Below, piece after piece: positions 34,070-46,040 of a DNA stretch of 64,000 nucleotides (positions within the stretch are counted from its first letter, which is position 1; the number at the start of each line of letters is the position of its first letter). This DNA is from Gordionus sp. m RMFG-2023. Taxonomy: Eukaryota > Nematomorpha > Gordioida > Chordodea > Parachordodidae. Under the pieces are notes generated by a model. It was not told the origin of the DNA. It searched no databases and saw only the letters and a list, made by a program, of their open reading frames with translations. The translations under genes were made by a program, and so were the position numbers. The stretch spans positions 42,199,366 through 42,263,365 of the forward strand of contig NC_088777.1 of the NCBI RefSeq assembly GCF_954871325.1, given 5' to 3'.

Positions 34070-34720
34070 CAATAATGTTCAAAAACAATGCAACCTGTAA
34101 ATGGATCCCTTCCCACATTTACCCATTGTCCATCCACATTATTCCATAAACTTCATTCAACTCAATAACCTAATCATAAAACTTCCTTCATATACATTTA
34201 ATATTTACAATGTGAAAAAATATATTTAAAAAAATGTGAGACCAAACAAAAATCTCTTATTGTTATATTGAATATATATAATAAAATGTGATGTGTTATA
34301 AAACTATGAAAGTATATTTTATAAAATAAAATTTAAAAAAAAAACATGTCCAGTATCCAACTGAAACCTATTTTCTTTTTCACATAATTTGTACACCATT
34401 TACAAATTATTTCCTCTCATTAAATTTCCAATAATCATCCAAAACATATTTGTTACAAAAACTCTGACTCTACCAATTTATGTAACAACATTTGCTTCTT
34501 TTTTAAACAAAAATCACCCATATAAAAGTAATTATTTATGTATAGATATATATATATGTATCTTATTTTTCTTTATTTACATTGCAAGACCCAAATTTAT
34601 TCCTGCTAATTAAAATCCCCAAAATTCAAATATTAAGTAATCTTTTCTGTCCTGCATATCATTAGGTCCTGAATTTTCCTCTGACGGAAGACCTTTACCT
34701 CCATTCAAAGAGTCTTAAGG
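34070..34720 (-). other. Possible exons of an unrecognised gene
   Basis: Two minus-strand stretches look more coding than their surroundings. One at about 34718-34620 reads LNGGKGLPSEENSGP and then NDMQDRKDYLIFEFWG after an AG. Another at about 34150-34070 reads WVNVGRDPFTGCIVFEHYW before TGA, with AATAAA downstream near 34010. In the second piece an alternative frame (VIELNEVYGIMWMDNG, then TAA) is also open after an AG near 34171. I recognise no family and cannot settle the exon structure, so this is a weak call: a host gene tail, a pseudogene or chance. Confidence 0.22.
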
Positions 34721-34754
34721 CTTAAAATAATCACCAATAAAACCTATTCCCAAA

Positions 34755-34895
34755 ATACCTGACACCAAATTGTCAGGTAATAGGTATTTGACCATATCTA
34801 ATGGTAGCTGACACAAAAACTGACACAATAAAGAGTTAGCTGACACGAGATAGCAATATCTGTTACACCCCCCACCTCTTATGTTGGTGTAACTT
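34755..34895. other. Cluster of stem-loops
   Basis: Perfect inverted repeats sit close together: TACCTGACA/TGTCAGGTA with a 6-base loop (34757-34780), GTTACACC/GGTGTAAC with a 16-base loop (34862-34893), and AGATA/TATCT with a 4-base loop (about 34849-34862). CTGACAC recurs four times between them. It could be a structured RNA or the core of a foldback element. There is no match to an snRNA or tRNA that I know. Confidence 0.4.
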
Positions 34896-35479
34896 ATTTT
34901 AATTAAATGCAATCCTGCCACCTAGTGACCCTTACATACTTTCAATCTTATTATTATTTACTTAACACTTAATCTCCCCTACTTCTAAATTCATAAAAAT
35001 TTACATCTACAGTTCCCCAATATAAAGATATAAATTAAAAATTTTAATACAAATATTAAAATGAACAACTATAGCTCCCCTATAATGTATGAATTAAAAT
35101 TATTTAAATACTCATTCAAAAATGAAAATACATAAACCTCAAACACTTTGCCCCGTATACTCATATACTTCCACAATTAACATACCATTTTTCTTCCATA
35201 AAATCCATAGTACATTGCGTATATACGATTAAACATAAAATATTAAGATATCAAAATATTATTATTTTATTTCAGTTCTTAACTACCAAAATTATTATGG
35301 TCTTTGGCGGGCTTGATGAAATTTTCTCAACATGATTATGAGCATGAACCTGCTGGGAGTTTTTTTATATTAGATATTAGGCATAATATTTATATGGGTC
35401 TCAGGTAAAAGCTAATTTAAATATATTTTTACTCAAAAAATAGTATTCACTATTAGTCCTAATGAGTTGGTCTTGGTGT

Positions 35480-35760
35480 GAAGTAGGATTGAGCGGGATT
35501 AAAAAAAATAAAAATGAATATGGTTTCAGGCTTGAAATTTCAAAATTATTACGCGTTGGCCAGGTTTGAGAAAAAAATTTTAAAATTATTATGGGTGGGG
35601 CTGGGCTTGGAAAATATTTTTATGAAATATATTGGACTACGCTTAGGGAAAAATTTTCAAAATTATTATCAGCTTGGATTGGGAATTCTATTATAAACTA
35701 TGGATCAGACATTTACCTAAAACAAATTTTTTAGCAGGCCTAGCGACCTGGCCTGAAGGG
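35480..35760. repeat. hAT-type subterminal repeat block
   Basis: Phrases like GGCTTGGAAAATATTTT and GGCTTGAAATTTCAAAATTA recur about every 45-50 bp, ending in AGGCCTAGCGACCTGGCCTG. This is the same style as the GC-rich ends of the hAT MITEs at 38267 and 55613. The open frame over it is not a gene. Confidence 0.4.
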
Positions 35761-35825
35761 GGGGAGGAGGTTATAAAGAATATTTTCAAGTAACAGGTAA
35801 CAACTATAATAAAAGTAGGGATAAA

Positions 35826-35878
35826 AACTAACTAATTACCCCTCAACCCCGTCATTCTTGACGGGTTATTAGCTAGTT
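35826..35878. other. Hairpin / tiny foldback
   Basis: AACTAACTAAT faces ATTAGCTAGTT, and inside them CCCGTCA-TTCT-TGACGGG forms a perfect 7-bp GC-rich stem. Possibly a micro-MITE or a transcription terminator-like structure. Confidence 0.5.
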
Positions 35879-36112
35879 ATTTTATAATTAAGTTGGAACA
35901 TGCAATAAAGTGATAGTAAAATTATTTATTCATATATATATGTTTAATATTATTTTTAGCAACTTTTTTATTTATATAATCTGATGTGTTTTTCTTTTTA
36001 TTTAAGACTAGATGCCTAACTATCACGTACCATATTATTAATTTATGATTAAATTGTTATTAGAAAATTTAATTTATACTTACAAATAAACCAGCAGTAC
36101 AGCAACTGTTGT

Positions 36113-37747
36113 TAGGGGCGTCATTAGCCTTTATAATCTCAGGGGGCTCAGCTAAAAAAAAATTATGGAGGGCTTCGCCCCGCATACCCCCCAATTTGGG
36201 GGCCTTTGGTCTGCTTTTGCCCGGCCTTCGGCCGGATTTTATATTAATTTATTATACATTTTTAAAATATGCTAACTCTAGACAATTATTCTGAATTATA
36301 TTGTCATTTATAATATTTTGCATACAAAATAAACTAGCATATAAATAATTAAAACAATACAATAAATTTCTAAAAATAATATTTTTTAATACAAAATCTA
36401 TTTATTACAGTATAAAATATTTTCCATTGCTGATATAAAAAAATTTTGAGTAAAAAAAGGTTAATTAATTCATACATATGCCTCAATTGATAATGTAATG
36501 GTTTTTAAAAACCACATAAGGATATATAATTTTAGCAAGTTACATTGACAAAAGGTCATAGTAACCCATATCAGTATTTATTATGTTAGATAAATTGATA
36601 AAAACAGTAAAATTCTTTGATAAAATAAAAACAGTAAAATTCTTTAGAATAAATTATGCAAATATATTGAAGTTTTGAATTATTTACACGGCAAGGATGC
36701 CATATTAGTAATGAAACATTTTTTAACTATAAAATAAGAACCAGAGTGATATGATGAATTTAATTAAGATTTTATATATTATTGTCGCACCATCTCTAGT
36801 TAGTTTATTATATCTTAAAATAATAATAGATTGTAATAATATCAAAAATATATTCGTATTAAAAATTTAACTCAAAACTGTTTTTCAAAGAAGAAAAAAT
36901 AGCTTTCCTAAAAACACGTAAAAAAGAGAAGAAAAGATATCTAATTTATTACATGATGAATAATAAGAAGTTTAATTTTAATAAATAGATGGCGTTAAAT
37001 AATTGAATGCAAATTGTTACTTATATTTATTATCAAAAGCATTATTATTAAGATTTTAAAATTATTAACTGTAATATATTATATAACTCTCAAATATGTC
37101 TGTAAAGTGGCATTTTACCTAATATTTTATAAATAATTATATATTATAAAGGATTATAAACTATTTATCTATACTTTTTATAAATAAATATCCTATACTC
37201 ATTTGGACTTGGACCTTGAAAATAATTTTAGGAAGAGACATGATAATTAAAATTCAAAATGTAGTTGATTATTGATTTTGAACTCGGCTAATTACAATAT
37301 TAAATTTGTTAATTTTCAATTAAAAAATGATTATATTTATTTAATTAAGGTTATATAATAATTTAAATAATAAAAGTCACTTAAGTTTCAACTGTTAATT
37401 CTAAATTAATATTTAGTGAGTGATATTGATATATTTTTAACACAGGATTTGATTGCAAGCTGACAGAGTGAACATATAATTTATATGTATAATCTAATCT
37501 AATAATTAAAATAGTATTCATTTTATAAAAATTTAGATAGTTTTATTAATTTTTAAATAATAAAATTAAATCGATATATTACTCAATAGAATTATAAAAG
37601 AAATCGTTCAGGGGGCAATTTAAAAAATTTATTTTTAGTGCAAGGGGATATTAAGGAGCAATTAAAAAAAAAATTTTGCTTCAGGGGGCTATTCAATTTT
37701 TTCAGGGGGCTCGAGCCCCTGCGCGCCCCCTCCTAGAGACGCCACTG
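36113..37747. mobile_element. hAT-type non-autonomous element, perfect 8-bp target duplication
   Basis: It begins TAGGGGCGTCATTAG and ends GACGCCACTG, with ACTGTTGT repeated at 36105-36112 and 37748-37755. GC-rich hairpin-prone blocks lie inside both ends (GGCTTCGCCCC near 36170, GGGGGCTCGAGCCCC near 37703). The centre is A+T-rich with no readable transposase, although its length would once have allowed one. Confidence 0.92.
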
Positions 37748-38129
37748 ACTGTTGTAGCCGTTAAAAAAAAGAAGAAATAAATTTAATATAATATACTAAA
37801 TGTCAGTCATTTTCTGATATTAATAATTAATTTTTTTCCTTGGAGATGAGGGATTGAGGTTGTGCAGGCGCGTACGCAGGAATTTGGTCTGGGGGGGGGA
37901 TAATAAAATTTTTTAAGAAATATTATTGTTTTTTAAAATTACCAAGCATAAATTTATCAGGACTATTAATAACTATTCCTAATACACAATTTTAAATTAA
38001 TGTGAATTATAAAAAAATTATATAAAAAGAATCACTTAAATGACCCAAAATAGAAATTTGAATTTTTTGAGCCTTTACACAAAAAGTTTCTTAGGAATAA
38101 TTGTATTTTGTTTATATATATTTACAATG

Positions 38130-39430
38130 TAAAATCCAATTTTCTTTGGGATTGAGCTAATTTTTCAATTATCTCATCCTTGCTTGTTGTCAGATGCCTA
38201 CGAATATTCAAAAGACCCAAACCTTTCAATCTACTTTCAAATGTTGTTCTTCTTGGTATGTTTATCAGAGACCTGCAGGCCCGGCCCCTGGGCCGGACAG
38301 TATTTTAATTTTTTAAAAAAACACCCAAGCCGGGCTTGAATTATTTTAAAAAAAACACCCAGGCCGGACTGTATTTTTTTAAAACATCCTATATTTGAAA
38401 TCGTTATTATTCGCTATAAAAATCAAAAATAAATATAATTTATTTTAAAAAAATCCGGGCCGGGCCTGAAAATTTTATTTTAAAAAAAGCCGGGTTGGGC
38501 CTAAAAATTTTTAAAAACCGAGCCGGGCCTAAAATTTTTTTAAAAAAAGCCGAGCCGGGCCTGAAAATTTAAAAAAAACACGCAGGCTGGGCCGTAAAAA
38601 ATCTTTAAAAAAAATCTGGGCCGTGCCCTGCTAATGGTACATCTGCAGGCCTCTGTTATTCTTTTTTAAAAAGAGAATGTTCTCTCATTAGTTTACTAAT
38701 GGGAAGAGTTTATAAACCCTTTTAATACATTGGTAATTTAATCAAAAATGTGTTTGAAATAATGCAGAGTATCCATAGCATTTCTTGGGACTATATCAAC
38801 CATAGTTAATCTTATAAACAGTTATTCAGCTAGTAAGGTATCATAAGATACTTTAACATCTTCATAATAATAAAAATCTAACAAATATTTTTTTATCTAT
38901 CACCATCTGGAAAAGGTTGGGAAGGCTTTTGTGGAAGTAATATTTGCAGATTAGTAAGTGCTGCATGATGAATTAAAAATTCATTTATTTGGGTTATAAC
39001 TGTATCTGTATCTAAGATATACTCTTCTACTGATCCTATATTAATGTTTTAACGATGAGCTTGCCTTGCTACAAGTCGAGGGAGATAAATATTAAACACG
39101 TATAGCTCTGCTTTTGACTCAACAAATATGAAATTCTTCATCAACATTAGCCCCAATTTCCTTGAGTTCTGATAAAATGCTCTCCGCTATTCTCATCTTT
39201 TTAATCAAGTCAATGCCATGTTTTTAAAAAATAAAACTTAAAATTGTATAATTAAATAATACATTTTAATGAGAAATAAAATTTGGAATAAGCATTGAAT
39301 CCAATAATTTTCTTGCTTCTGAGGAAACATTTCTTTCAGACCATTGTGATATTTCTGTAATAGCAAATAATTGGCTCTTGTAACTCCTTAAAAGCTGTTG
39401 CTTATGGCAGAGACTCTATCTCGTTGAACA
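38130..39430 (-). pseudogene. hAT transposase of ZMYM1 type, broken
   Basis: The minus-strand translation includes FAITEISQWSERNVSSEARKL (about 39380-39310), KKMRIAESILSELKEIGANV (about 39210-39140), LPRLVARQAHR (about 39090-39055) and, beyond the inserted MITE, TTFESRLKGLGLLNIRRHLT (about 38240-38180). The last is the L-x-x-L-x-L-L-N-I-x-R C-terminal signature of this hAT group. Frames change several times and stops occur, so it is dead. Confidence 0.75.
38267..38655. mobile_element. hAT-type MITE with GGGCCGGGC repeats
   Basis: Its ends CAGAGACCTGCAGGC and CATCTGCAGGCCTCTG are inverted repeats. The inside is a series of CCGGGCTTGAA/TTTTAAAAAAA units about 30-40 bp apart. It splits a hAT transposase remnant. 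I saw no clean 8-bp duplication (TTTAT against TTATT at the edges). Confidence 0.7.
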
Positions 39431-40239
39431 AGGTTGCAATTTCTTTTTCCCTGTAGGGCCAGAAGTTTCAGAAATAATTATTATTTGACTAGAAATTTGA
39501 AAATGGTAGATAAATATTACGCCATTAAAAATTTGAAAATAATAAGTAAATATTACGCCGGAAAACTTGAAATCGAAATTAATTGATAAAATAACTTATG
39601 AATGTGATAATAAATGTAATTAAATATATATTTAGTATGAGATACGAATAAATATTAACAAATATAAATTAATATAAACAATAATATTTTTGAAAAATAT
39701 ATTCCGCATCTGCATTTTTTGACTTCTGCGTACGCCAATGGGGTTGTGAAAGGGAGGATTAGGGGGAGATCACCTGATGCCATTGTTTTTTAAAAGAAGG
39801 GACAAGGATATCAAAAGGAATGATTATATAATTATATTGATAATATATTGATTGTTTTAGATATATTAGATGACTGTTTTGGATACATTATATAGATATA
39901 TGGATAATAAATATTACAAATTGAATTGAGATTGGTAAATTAATAAACATTAACCATTGAATGAAGATTGGTAAATGAATTGGTAAGTGGGAGATTCAAA
40001 CCACAAAAATTAGCTTTCCGAAAGCAGAGGCAGCATTATTAATTTGGCTTGCACAGATACGGAGCACAAATTGCAGCCTGAATGGCCTTGTCATGCTAGA
40101 ATTAAATTCAGTAAAAATTGAATTATCTACTATTCACTCATTTGATTTATTCATAGTTGATTAATTTTGATTTATTTAGCAGGGTCTACTTACATAAATT
40201 AAAGTATTATCTTAGCATGTTTTAAAGTAAGGTTTAAAT

Positions 40240-40447
40240 TAGTGTTGTTGGAAGTCCGATTCTTGTGGATTTTAAAAAACTGCCCGATTAAGATTATTAC
40301 CAAAATAACATTATGAAAGCCTAAAGATTTTACATATAGCCGGCAGATTGGATATATATTTGGCAAATATTGATGACTACATTTAGCTAAAATCTTAATC
40401 GGGACCTTTTGAAAAATCGATCAAAATTTGGTTTTTTAACAACACTA
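40240..40447. mobile_element. Small MITE, 8-bp target duplication
   Basis: It runs from TAGTGTTGTTGG to TTTTTTAACAACACTA. The inverted repeats extend about 60 bp and include CCCGATTAAGAT / ATCTTAATCGGG. GTTTAAAT (40232-40239) and GTGTAAAT (40448-40455) match at seven of eight bases. A right end of the same family lies at about 62563-62622. Confidence 0.82.
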
Positions 40448-40783
40448 GTGTAAATATTATAATTTGTTACAACTTTTAATAAATTGCTTAGTTTTTATCA
40501 AATTTTGTTATAATTATTTACAGGAATGAATTTAAAACTTTTTATTAAGTGTTGCAAAGATGTATATATACACAACATTGTAAAGAGGTAACACAAGAAT
40601 ATTTTTCTTTCTTTCTTAGATATTAATTTAATGTTTTTCTAAAATTATGTCCTATTATCATTTTGAATTTTTTTTAATTAAACACAATATGTATGCATTA
40701 AGGTTGCCAAATTTGATGCCTTAATGCTTAGAATATATGTAAATAATATTTTATTAATAATAACACAAAATAGGTTGAAATCA

Positions 40784-42393
40784 GAGACCTGCTGAGGTAC
40801 AGTTTGCATGGCCGGCCCGGCTATTTTTTTTTTTTTAAATTTCAGGCCTGACCCGGATTTTTTCAAAATATATGACATTTATTTTTGATTTTTATAGCTA
40901 ATAATGGCGATTTCAAATATTTGGTTTTAAAATATACGGCCAAAAATATTTATATAATCTTATAATTGCGAAAAAACGGATATGTAAGAAAAAATAAATA
41001 TTTTATAGTCTCAACTCTTCGCAATTATCCGGCTTTGACTGTATTGATATAAAAACTAATCAACTGGAAAAACGATTTGCCAGCTACCTTTATTCATTAA
41101 ACCAGCAAATTTTTTTAGATTTTCCTAAGCAAACTGTTTTTAAAGAAAAATGTAAATAAGTTGGATAAATAATCCCAAGTATTAAAATTCATTTAGTTTA
41201 TTATTGGTTTATAGTTTTTACGTTTTCCTATTATTATTTCATGCTATATAAAAAATTCTAAATTGTTTAACAATTATACCATCCCTGTTCTTCATTGGTA
41301 TTTTTAATTTTTTTTTATTCATATTCATTTTGTCGCATTTTAATATAGACTTTATTTATACGTTCATATATTCATTATTTCTTATTATATACATTTGATT
41401 TTTAATTCAAATTTATGTGAGTTGATTTTGGAATTTTCATATATGTTTTTTTAATCTAGTTTTTTATATACATTACAATATGTTTTTTTTTATATAATTA
41501 AAAATTGACAATTTTAAAGCCGAAATAAAAATTATATATTTTAATAAAAAAAATCAAATAATGTTATATTTTTAAGTTAATGGATTATATTGTAAAAACA
41601 AGTCATATAATGTTTATAAATAAGAAATAATAAAAAATCATTAATTTAGTAAAAGTTAATTTTCTATAATATAAAAACTCATGTAAATCGTTTAACAATA
41701 AAAAATATAAATTTATAAAATACCTTGAGGATATAAAAAGAACAAAAACTAATCAACAAACAAAAAATCGATCACTTCAACAAACCGCCAACAATTTAAT
41801 AATAAAATATAACCATGATTTGAATTTATCATTCCCTGTTGAAAATGTTTGATTTTGAGCAACTTTCTTGCCGGAAATAAAAACACATATATACACAATT
41901 TGACTAAGTTTATCACAATTGATCATTATTGATATCCAGGATGTTAGCAGAGCATACTTTATATTTTAATTACCAGTTACTATTGCCACGGTAGAGCATA
42001 CCTTCAGAAAAATTATCTTCGTAAGCTCAGTACTAGAAACCAGATCATCTAATTAAACAATACTAAGTAGTGAAAGCAATATAGGCTTTACAATTTTCTA
42101 AGACAATATACAAAATTTTCTTTAAACTCAAGTATCAATTTATATAATAAAAAAAATATAAAATTTTCGCTAAAATTAAATATCGCTTTATATAATAAAA
42201 AAAATAAACAATTTCCACCACTCCCATTTTTAATTTAAATGTGCCGAAACACTAAACAAACTTTTGGTAGTGTAATATATAAAAGGAAAAAAACTTTAAT
42301 TGCATGTTCTCAACTAGAACCAATAATTTTACAAAAATTCCATCAATAAAAAATATTTAGGAATAACTTTAGATAGATGTTATAGCACATCCG
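40784..42393. other. Non-coding stretch with a hAT-type end
   Basis: CAGAGACCTGCTGAGG at 40784 starts a GC-richer block (to about 40860) like the 38267 MITE, but no right end is seen. The remaining ~1.5 kb is A+T-rich without a supported feature. Confidence 0.35.
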
Positions 42394-42647
42394 TTCTTAT
42401 TTAATCAAACCAACTTATCACTTTTTCGCTATCTATTAAAATAATATGATGTTTAATGTACCAAAAGTAATATTGTACTCATTTACCATATTTCGCACAA
42501 TCTATAACAACATGAACCTGTCTAAATTAAACACAACAGGGTTGGTCAAATTCAAATAAATGTTTTTTACGCCATTATTAACTTTATTTTGTATATATAT
42601 AATATTATAATAAATCTATGTAACATTAAATTTCATATTTTTTTAAT

Positions 42648-44499
42648 TCATTCTATAGTTGTTTCGTCCTCCATAAGTGTGTCTTGTTCCGATTCATAGA
42701 TAATATTATTTTTTTCTCTAATATTTTTAATCAATCTTAAATTACGGTATACTCTTACCAATTTTCCTGTTGTAGAAATCTTCAAACAATTTCTGTTTTT
42801 CGTATGAATATTTCCCCAAACCGACCAATTTCTTTCTAACGAAGAAGTTGAACTAGGAAATGTTAGTAAAATATTAGCTACTTTTCTTAATGGGCAAAGT
42901 GCATTCCACCAACTTGAGACTGAAATCTGATTGTTCCTTATGGGAATTACCACTTTCCACATATTTTGGCTATTAAATATGCCGCTTTTACTTTTGAAAT
43001 TTATTATATCACTTAAAATATTTTGATTATCACCACCCTATAAATAACCTAATTCTTGTATCATATTACATGCTTCATCAAATTCAGTGCTAGTCGAGGG
43101 TCCAATAAATAAGCAGCATTGTGAGCAGATGTATTTAGATCATTTTTTCTCTTTTCAAACATAAATTTAATTTTCCTTCCTTCAGATGGAGAAAATATAG
43201 AAATATGGCATGATTGTATTATGTGTTTTTCCAAATTAAGCATTTCGTTTTTTACATGAGCTAAAGTACATTTATCCCCTTGCACTTTCAACAATGAGGT
43301 AGCTAAAGGTTTAAATATATAAAAAAATTTTAAATTTTTTGTCCAAAATATTTCTTCATTTAATATATTATTTGTAATCTCTATAGGACAAATATCACAT
43401 ACAGATTCTTCAACAACTGATGCTTTAAGTGCTTTCTTACATATTTGTATCATATATATTCCTATTACGGGAAAATACTGCAGCTGGTTTGTGTTTATTC
43501 TTGAAAAAATTAACAATTTTTTTAATTATTGAAATATGGTAACTGAAGCCGTTCAATCGTTCAAAATCGTGAAAGAATAACTGCAAAGTATGCGCTGCAC
43601 AACCATAACATTGTATATGATTATAAATAGATTCAGATTTTAGAATTCTCCAGGCTGCTTTCATGTTAGCGGCATTATCAGTAACTAAAGAATATACTTT
43701 TACCGGATTCAATTCATGAATTATATTTTTAAATTCCTGGGCAATATAATCTGCCGTATGACGATTTTCCTCAGTATTTAAAAAATTGTAGAATACTGGA
43801 ACAGGCGTCATCACCATAAAATTAATAATACTCTCATTTTTGATGTTGCCAACCATTGATACAATTGATAAGTGAGGAGATTTATCTATTATATCTGCAA
43901 CTCTCGCCTCCATATCTCCTGACGCTTTGTCTAAAAGATAACCAGCTAGCTGCCTTCGCCTGGAGAAAGTGTAAATAGGACGTAATTTTATAAAGAATTC
44001 TTGGATGTAGGGATTTTCAGTGATATGGAAAGGTAAATTGCTCGCATATACAGCCTTTGCAAATAATTGATCTAACTCATTTTTTTCTTTGGGATTAATT
44101 CTATCTATAAAACCGCGGTTATACAAGATTGAGATTTACATTTAATCGCCTTGTTTGTAGATTGATTGGAGATAATAGAATTAAATTTTCTTGAGTCACA
44201 AGACAAAATATTGTCAATTTGATAATCATTCTCGATAATTTCACTCTTTTCTTTATCAGAGCTAGAAGTATTACAGACTGCATTAATGGGATTTTTGTAG
44301 AGGTTGAAATTTTGGAATTTGAATAAAATTTTTCCTTAATTATGGCAGGGCACATAGTACAGCTTCTTAATAAATGCTTGGCCATTCTATCAAAGTGGGT
44401 AATATCTGACATCTTGCAAAACCTGCACATCGCTTTAACTGATTTTCCATCGCGTACTTCTTTAAAATGTTTACAAACTTGATGCTTTGGGTTGACCAT
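42648..44499 (-). pseudogene. hAT transposase (BED zinc finger, DUF659, dimerisation domain), recently broken
   Basis: The start is MVNPKHQVCKHF at 44499. A BED-type zinc finger (AMCRFCKMSDITHFDRMAKH) occupies about residues 22-50. The DUF659/RNase H-like core lies in the frame 44126-43437 (VYSLVTDNAANMKAAWRILK, YGCAAHTLQLFFHDF). A linker region lies at 43516-43061. The C-terminus (42962-42648) has FPSSTSSLERNWSVWGNIH, the hAT dimerisation motif, and ends DETTIE. The pieces overlap in different frames (shifts near 44125 and 43470, plus a stop-containing gap at 42963-43060), so it needs only about three lesions to explain. It is the best preserved hAT transposase in the window. Confidence 0.88.
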
Positions 44500-44590
44500 A
44501 ATCCCTAATATATGAAAATTTAATTAAAAAAGATTTTGATTATTGTAAAGTTAATCAAACTTAATTATTTTATAATTATCGCTTGGCTTA

Positions 44591-45145
44591 ATATTACAAT
44601 ATAATATATAATATAAATATATAATATAATAAAATATATAATATAATAAAATATATAATATAATAAAATATATAATATAATAAAATATATAATATAATAA
44701 AATATATAATATAATAAAATATATAATATAATAAAATATATAATATAATAAAATATATAATATAATAAAATATATAATATAATATAATAAAATAATATAA
44801 TATAATAAAATATATAATATAATAAAATATATAATATAATAAAATATATAATATAATATAATAAAATATATAATATAATATAATAAAATATATAATATAA
44901 TATAATAAAATATATAATATAATATAATAAAATATATAATATAATAAAATATATAATATAATAAAATATATAATATAATAAAATATATAATATAATAAAA
45001 TATATAATATAATAAAATATATAATATAATAAAATATATAATATAATAAAATATATAATATAATAAAATATATAATATAATAAAATATATAATATAATAA
45101 AATATATAATATAATAAAATATATAATATAATAAAATATATAACA
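44591..45145. repeat. 17-bp microsatellite (AAAATATATAATATAAT)n
   Basis: About 33 units over 555 bp, some with an extra ATAAT. It lies between the right end of the hAT and the start of its transposase gene. The 199-codon Tyr/Ile frame over it is only the translated repeat. Confidence 0.95.
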
Positions 45146-45679
45146 TTTTATCAGAATTGAACAAATAAAAAGAAAATTATTTTTATATTCAAATGTAGCA
45201 AGTGGAAGTAAAATAAATGAGAAATAATATAATTTATACTGGGCGAAATATTAAATAAATTTAAATTCATAATAAACCATGACTTAGCTAAATTATTGTA
45301 TTTATTTATTTTAGTAACAAAAAAATTCTTTTGTTTTAGATTATTTATGATGCAAATATATTTTAAAATAAATTGTAACTTAATAAAATTGATAAACATG
45401 CTTTTAATGCATACTAGATAATTTATCAAAATATTTATTCTCTAATAATATTTTAGAGTATTTGACCGGTCACTTGACCGACATGCCAATCCTGAGACGC
45501 AATAGAGTGCTGAATATATACCAATATAGGCCATATATGAGGCATCTATTCATATATCTATTAAAATTAACAATATCTTTTCAAACAATTTATAAATCTT
45601 TATTTCATAAAGTTCTATAGATGATTTTTAATTTCGTTACTTCTCAATTTTTCTTTTATTCCAATTCAATTATCAATTT

Positions 45680-46040
45680 TATCTCAACAACCATAAAGAT
45701 ATATTCAATTTGTCTCTATCAAATATGCTAAAATCCATTCAAAACAATATTTCCTTTAATATTAACTACAATAATACTCCATATTCGCCTTTACAATAGG
45801 GTTAAAATTCATTCAACAATTATTTCTTTTATTGTCAACTACATAACAATTAAAAATGTATTCAATTTTCCTCTTTACAATAAGGTTAAATTTCATTTAT
45901 CATTCAACAATTATTTCTTTCAATGTTAACTACTTAACAATTATAAATATATTTCCCCATTATAATATGGTTTAAATTCGTTCCAAAATTATTTCGTTTA
46001 ATATGACTGACGTAACAATTAAAACTATATTTAATTGTCA
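45680..46040. repeat. 80-90-bp minisatellite, about four units
   Basis: Each unit contains TTTACAATA-GGTTAAAATTCATT, ATTATTTCTTT and AACTACATAACAATTAAAA phrases. Related units recur in the second tandem copy at about 46610-46770. Confidence 0.65.

Larger units (their letters stand above)
37865..39740 (-). mobile_element. hAT element (ZMYM1/DUF4371 type) with its own MITE inside
   Basis: The left end CAGGCGCGTACGCAGGAATT faces GACTTCTGCGTACGCCAATG on the right. The 8-bp flanks AGGTTGTG (37857-37864) and GGGTTGTG (39741-39748) match at seven of eight bases. A minus-strand transposase remnant spans most of it, interrupted at 38267-38655 by a smaller hAT-type MITE. Confidence 0.85.
42537..45494 (-). 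mobile_element. hAT element with BED/DUF659 transposase
   Basis: Its ends are CAGGGTTGGTCAAATTCAAA (42537) and the reverse complement of GACATGCCAATCCTG (to 45494). The 8-bp flanks AAACACAA (42529-42536) and AGACGCAA (45495-45502) differ at two bases, and the uninterrupted second copy of the surrounding tandem repeat (46426-46433) reads AGACAAAA. It carries a minus-strand transposase and, upstream of that gene, a 17-bp microsatellite. Confidence 0.9.

Noticed and set aside
34389-34613. A 74-codon plus-strand hydrophobic frame
   Set aside because: A+T-rich composition alone gives such hydrophobic strings; no homology, and weak coding signs are on the other strand.
44565-45164. A 199-codon Tyr/Ile-rich minus-strand frame
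   Set aside because: It is the translated 17-bp microsatellite with no start context or family features.
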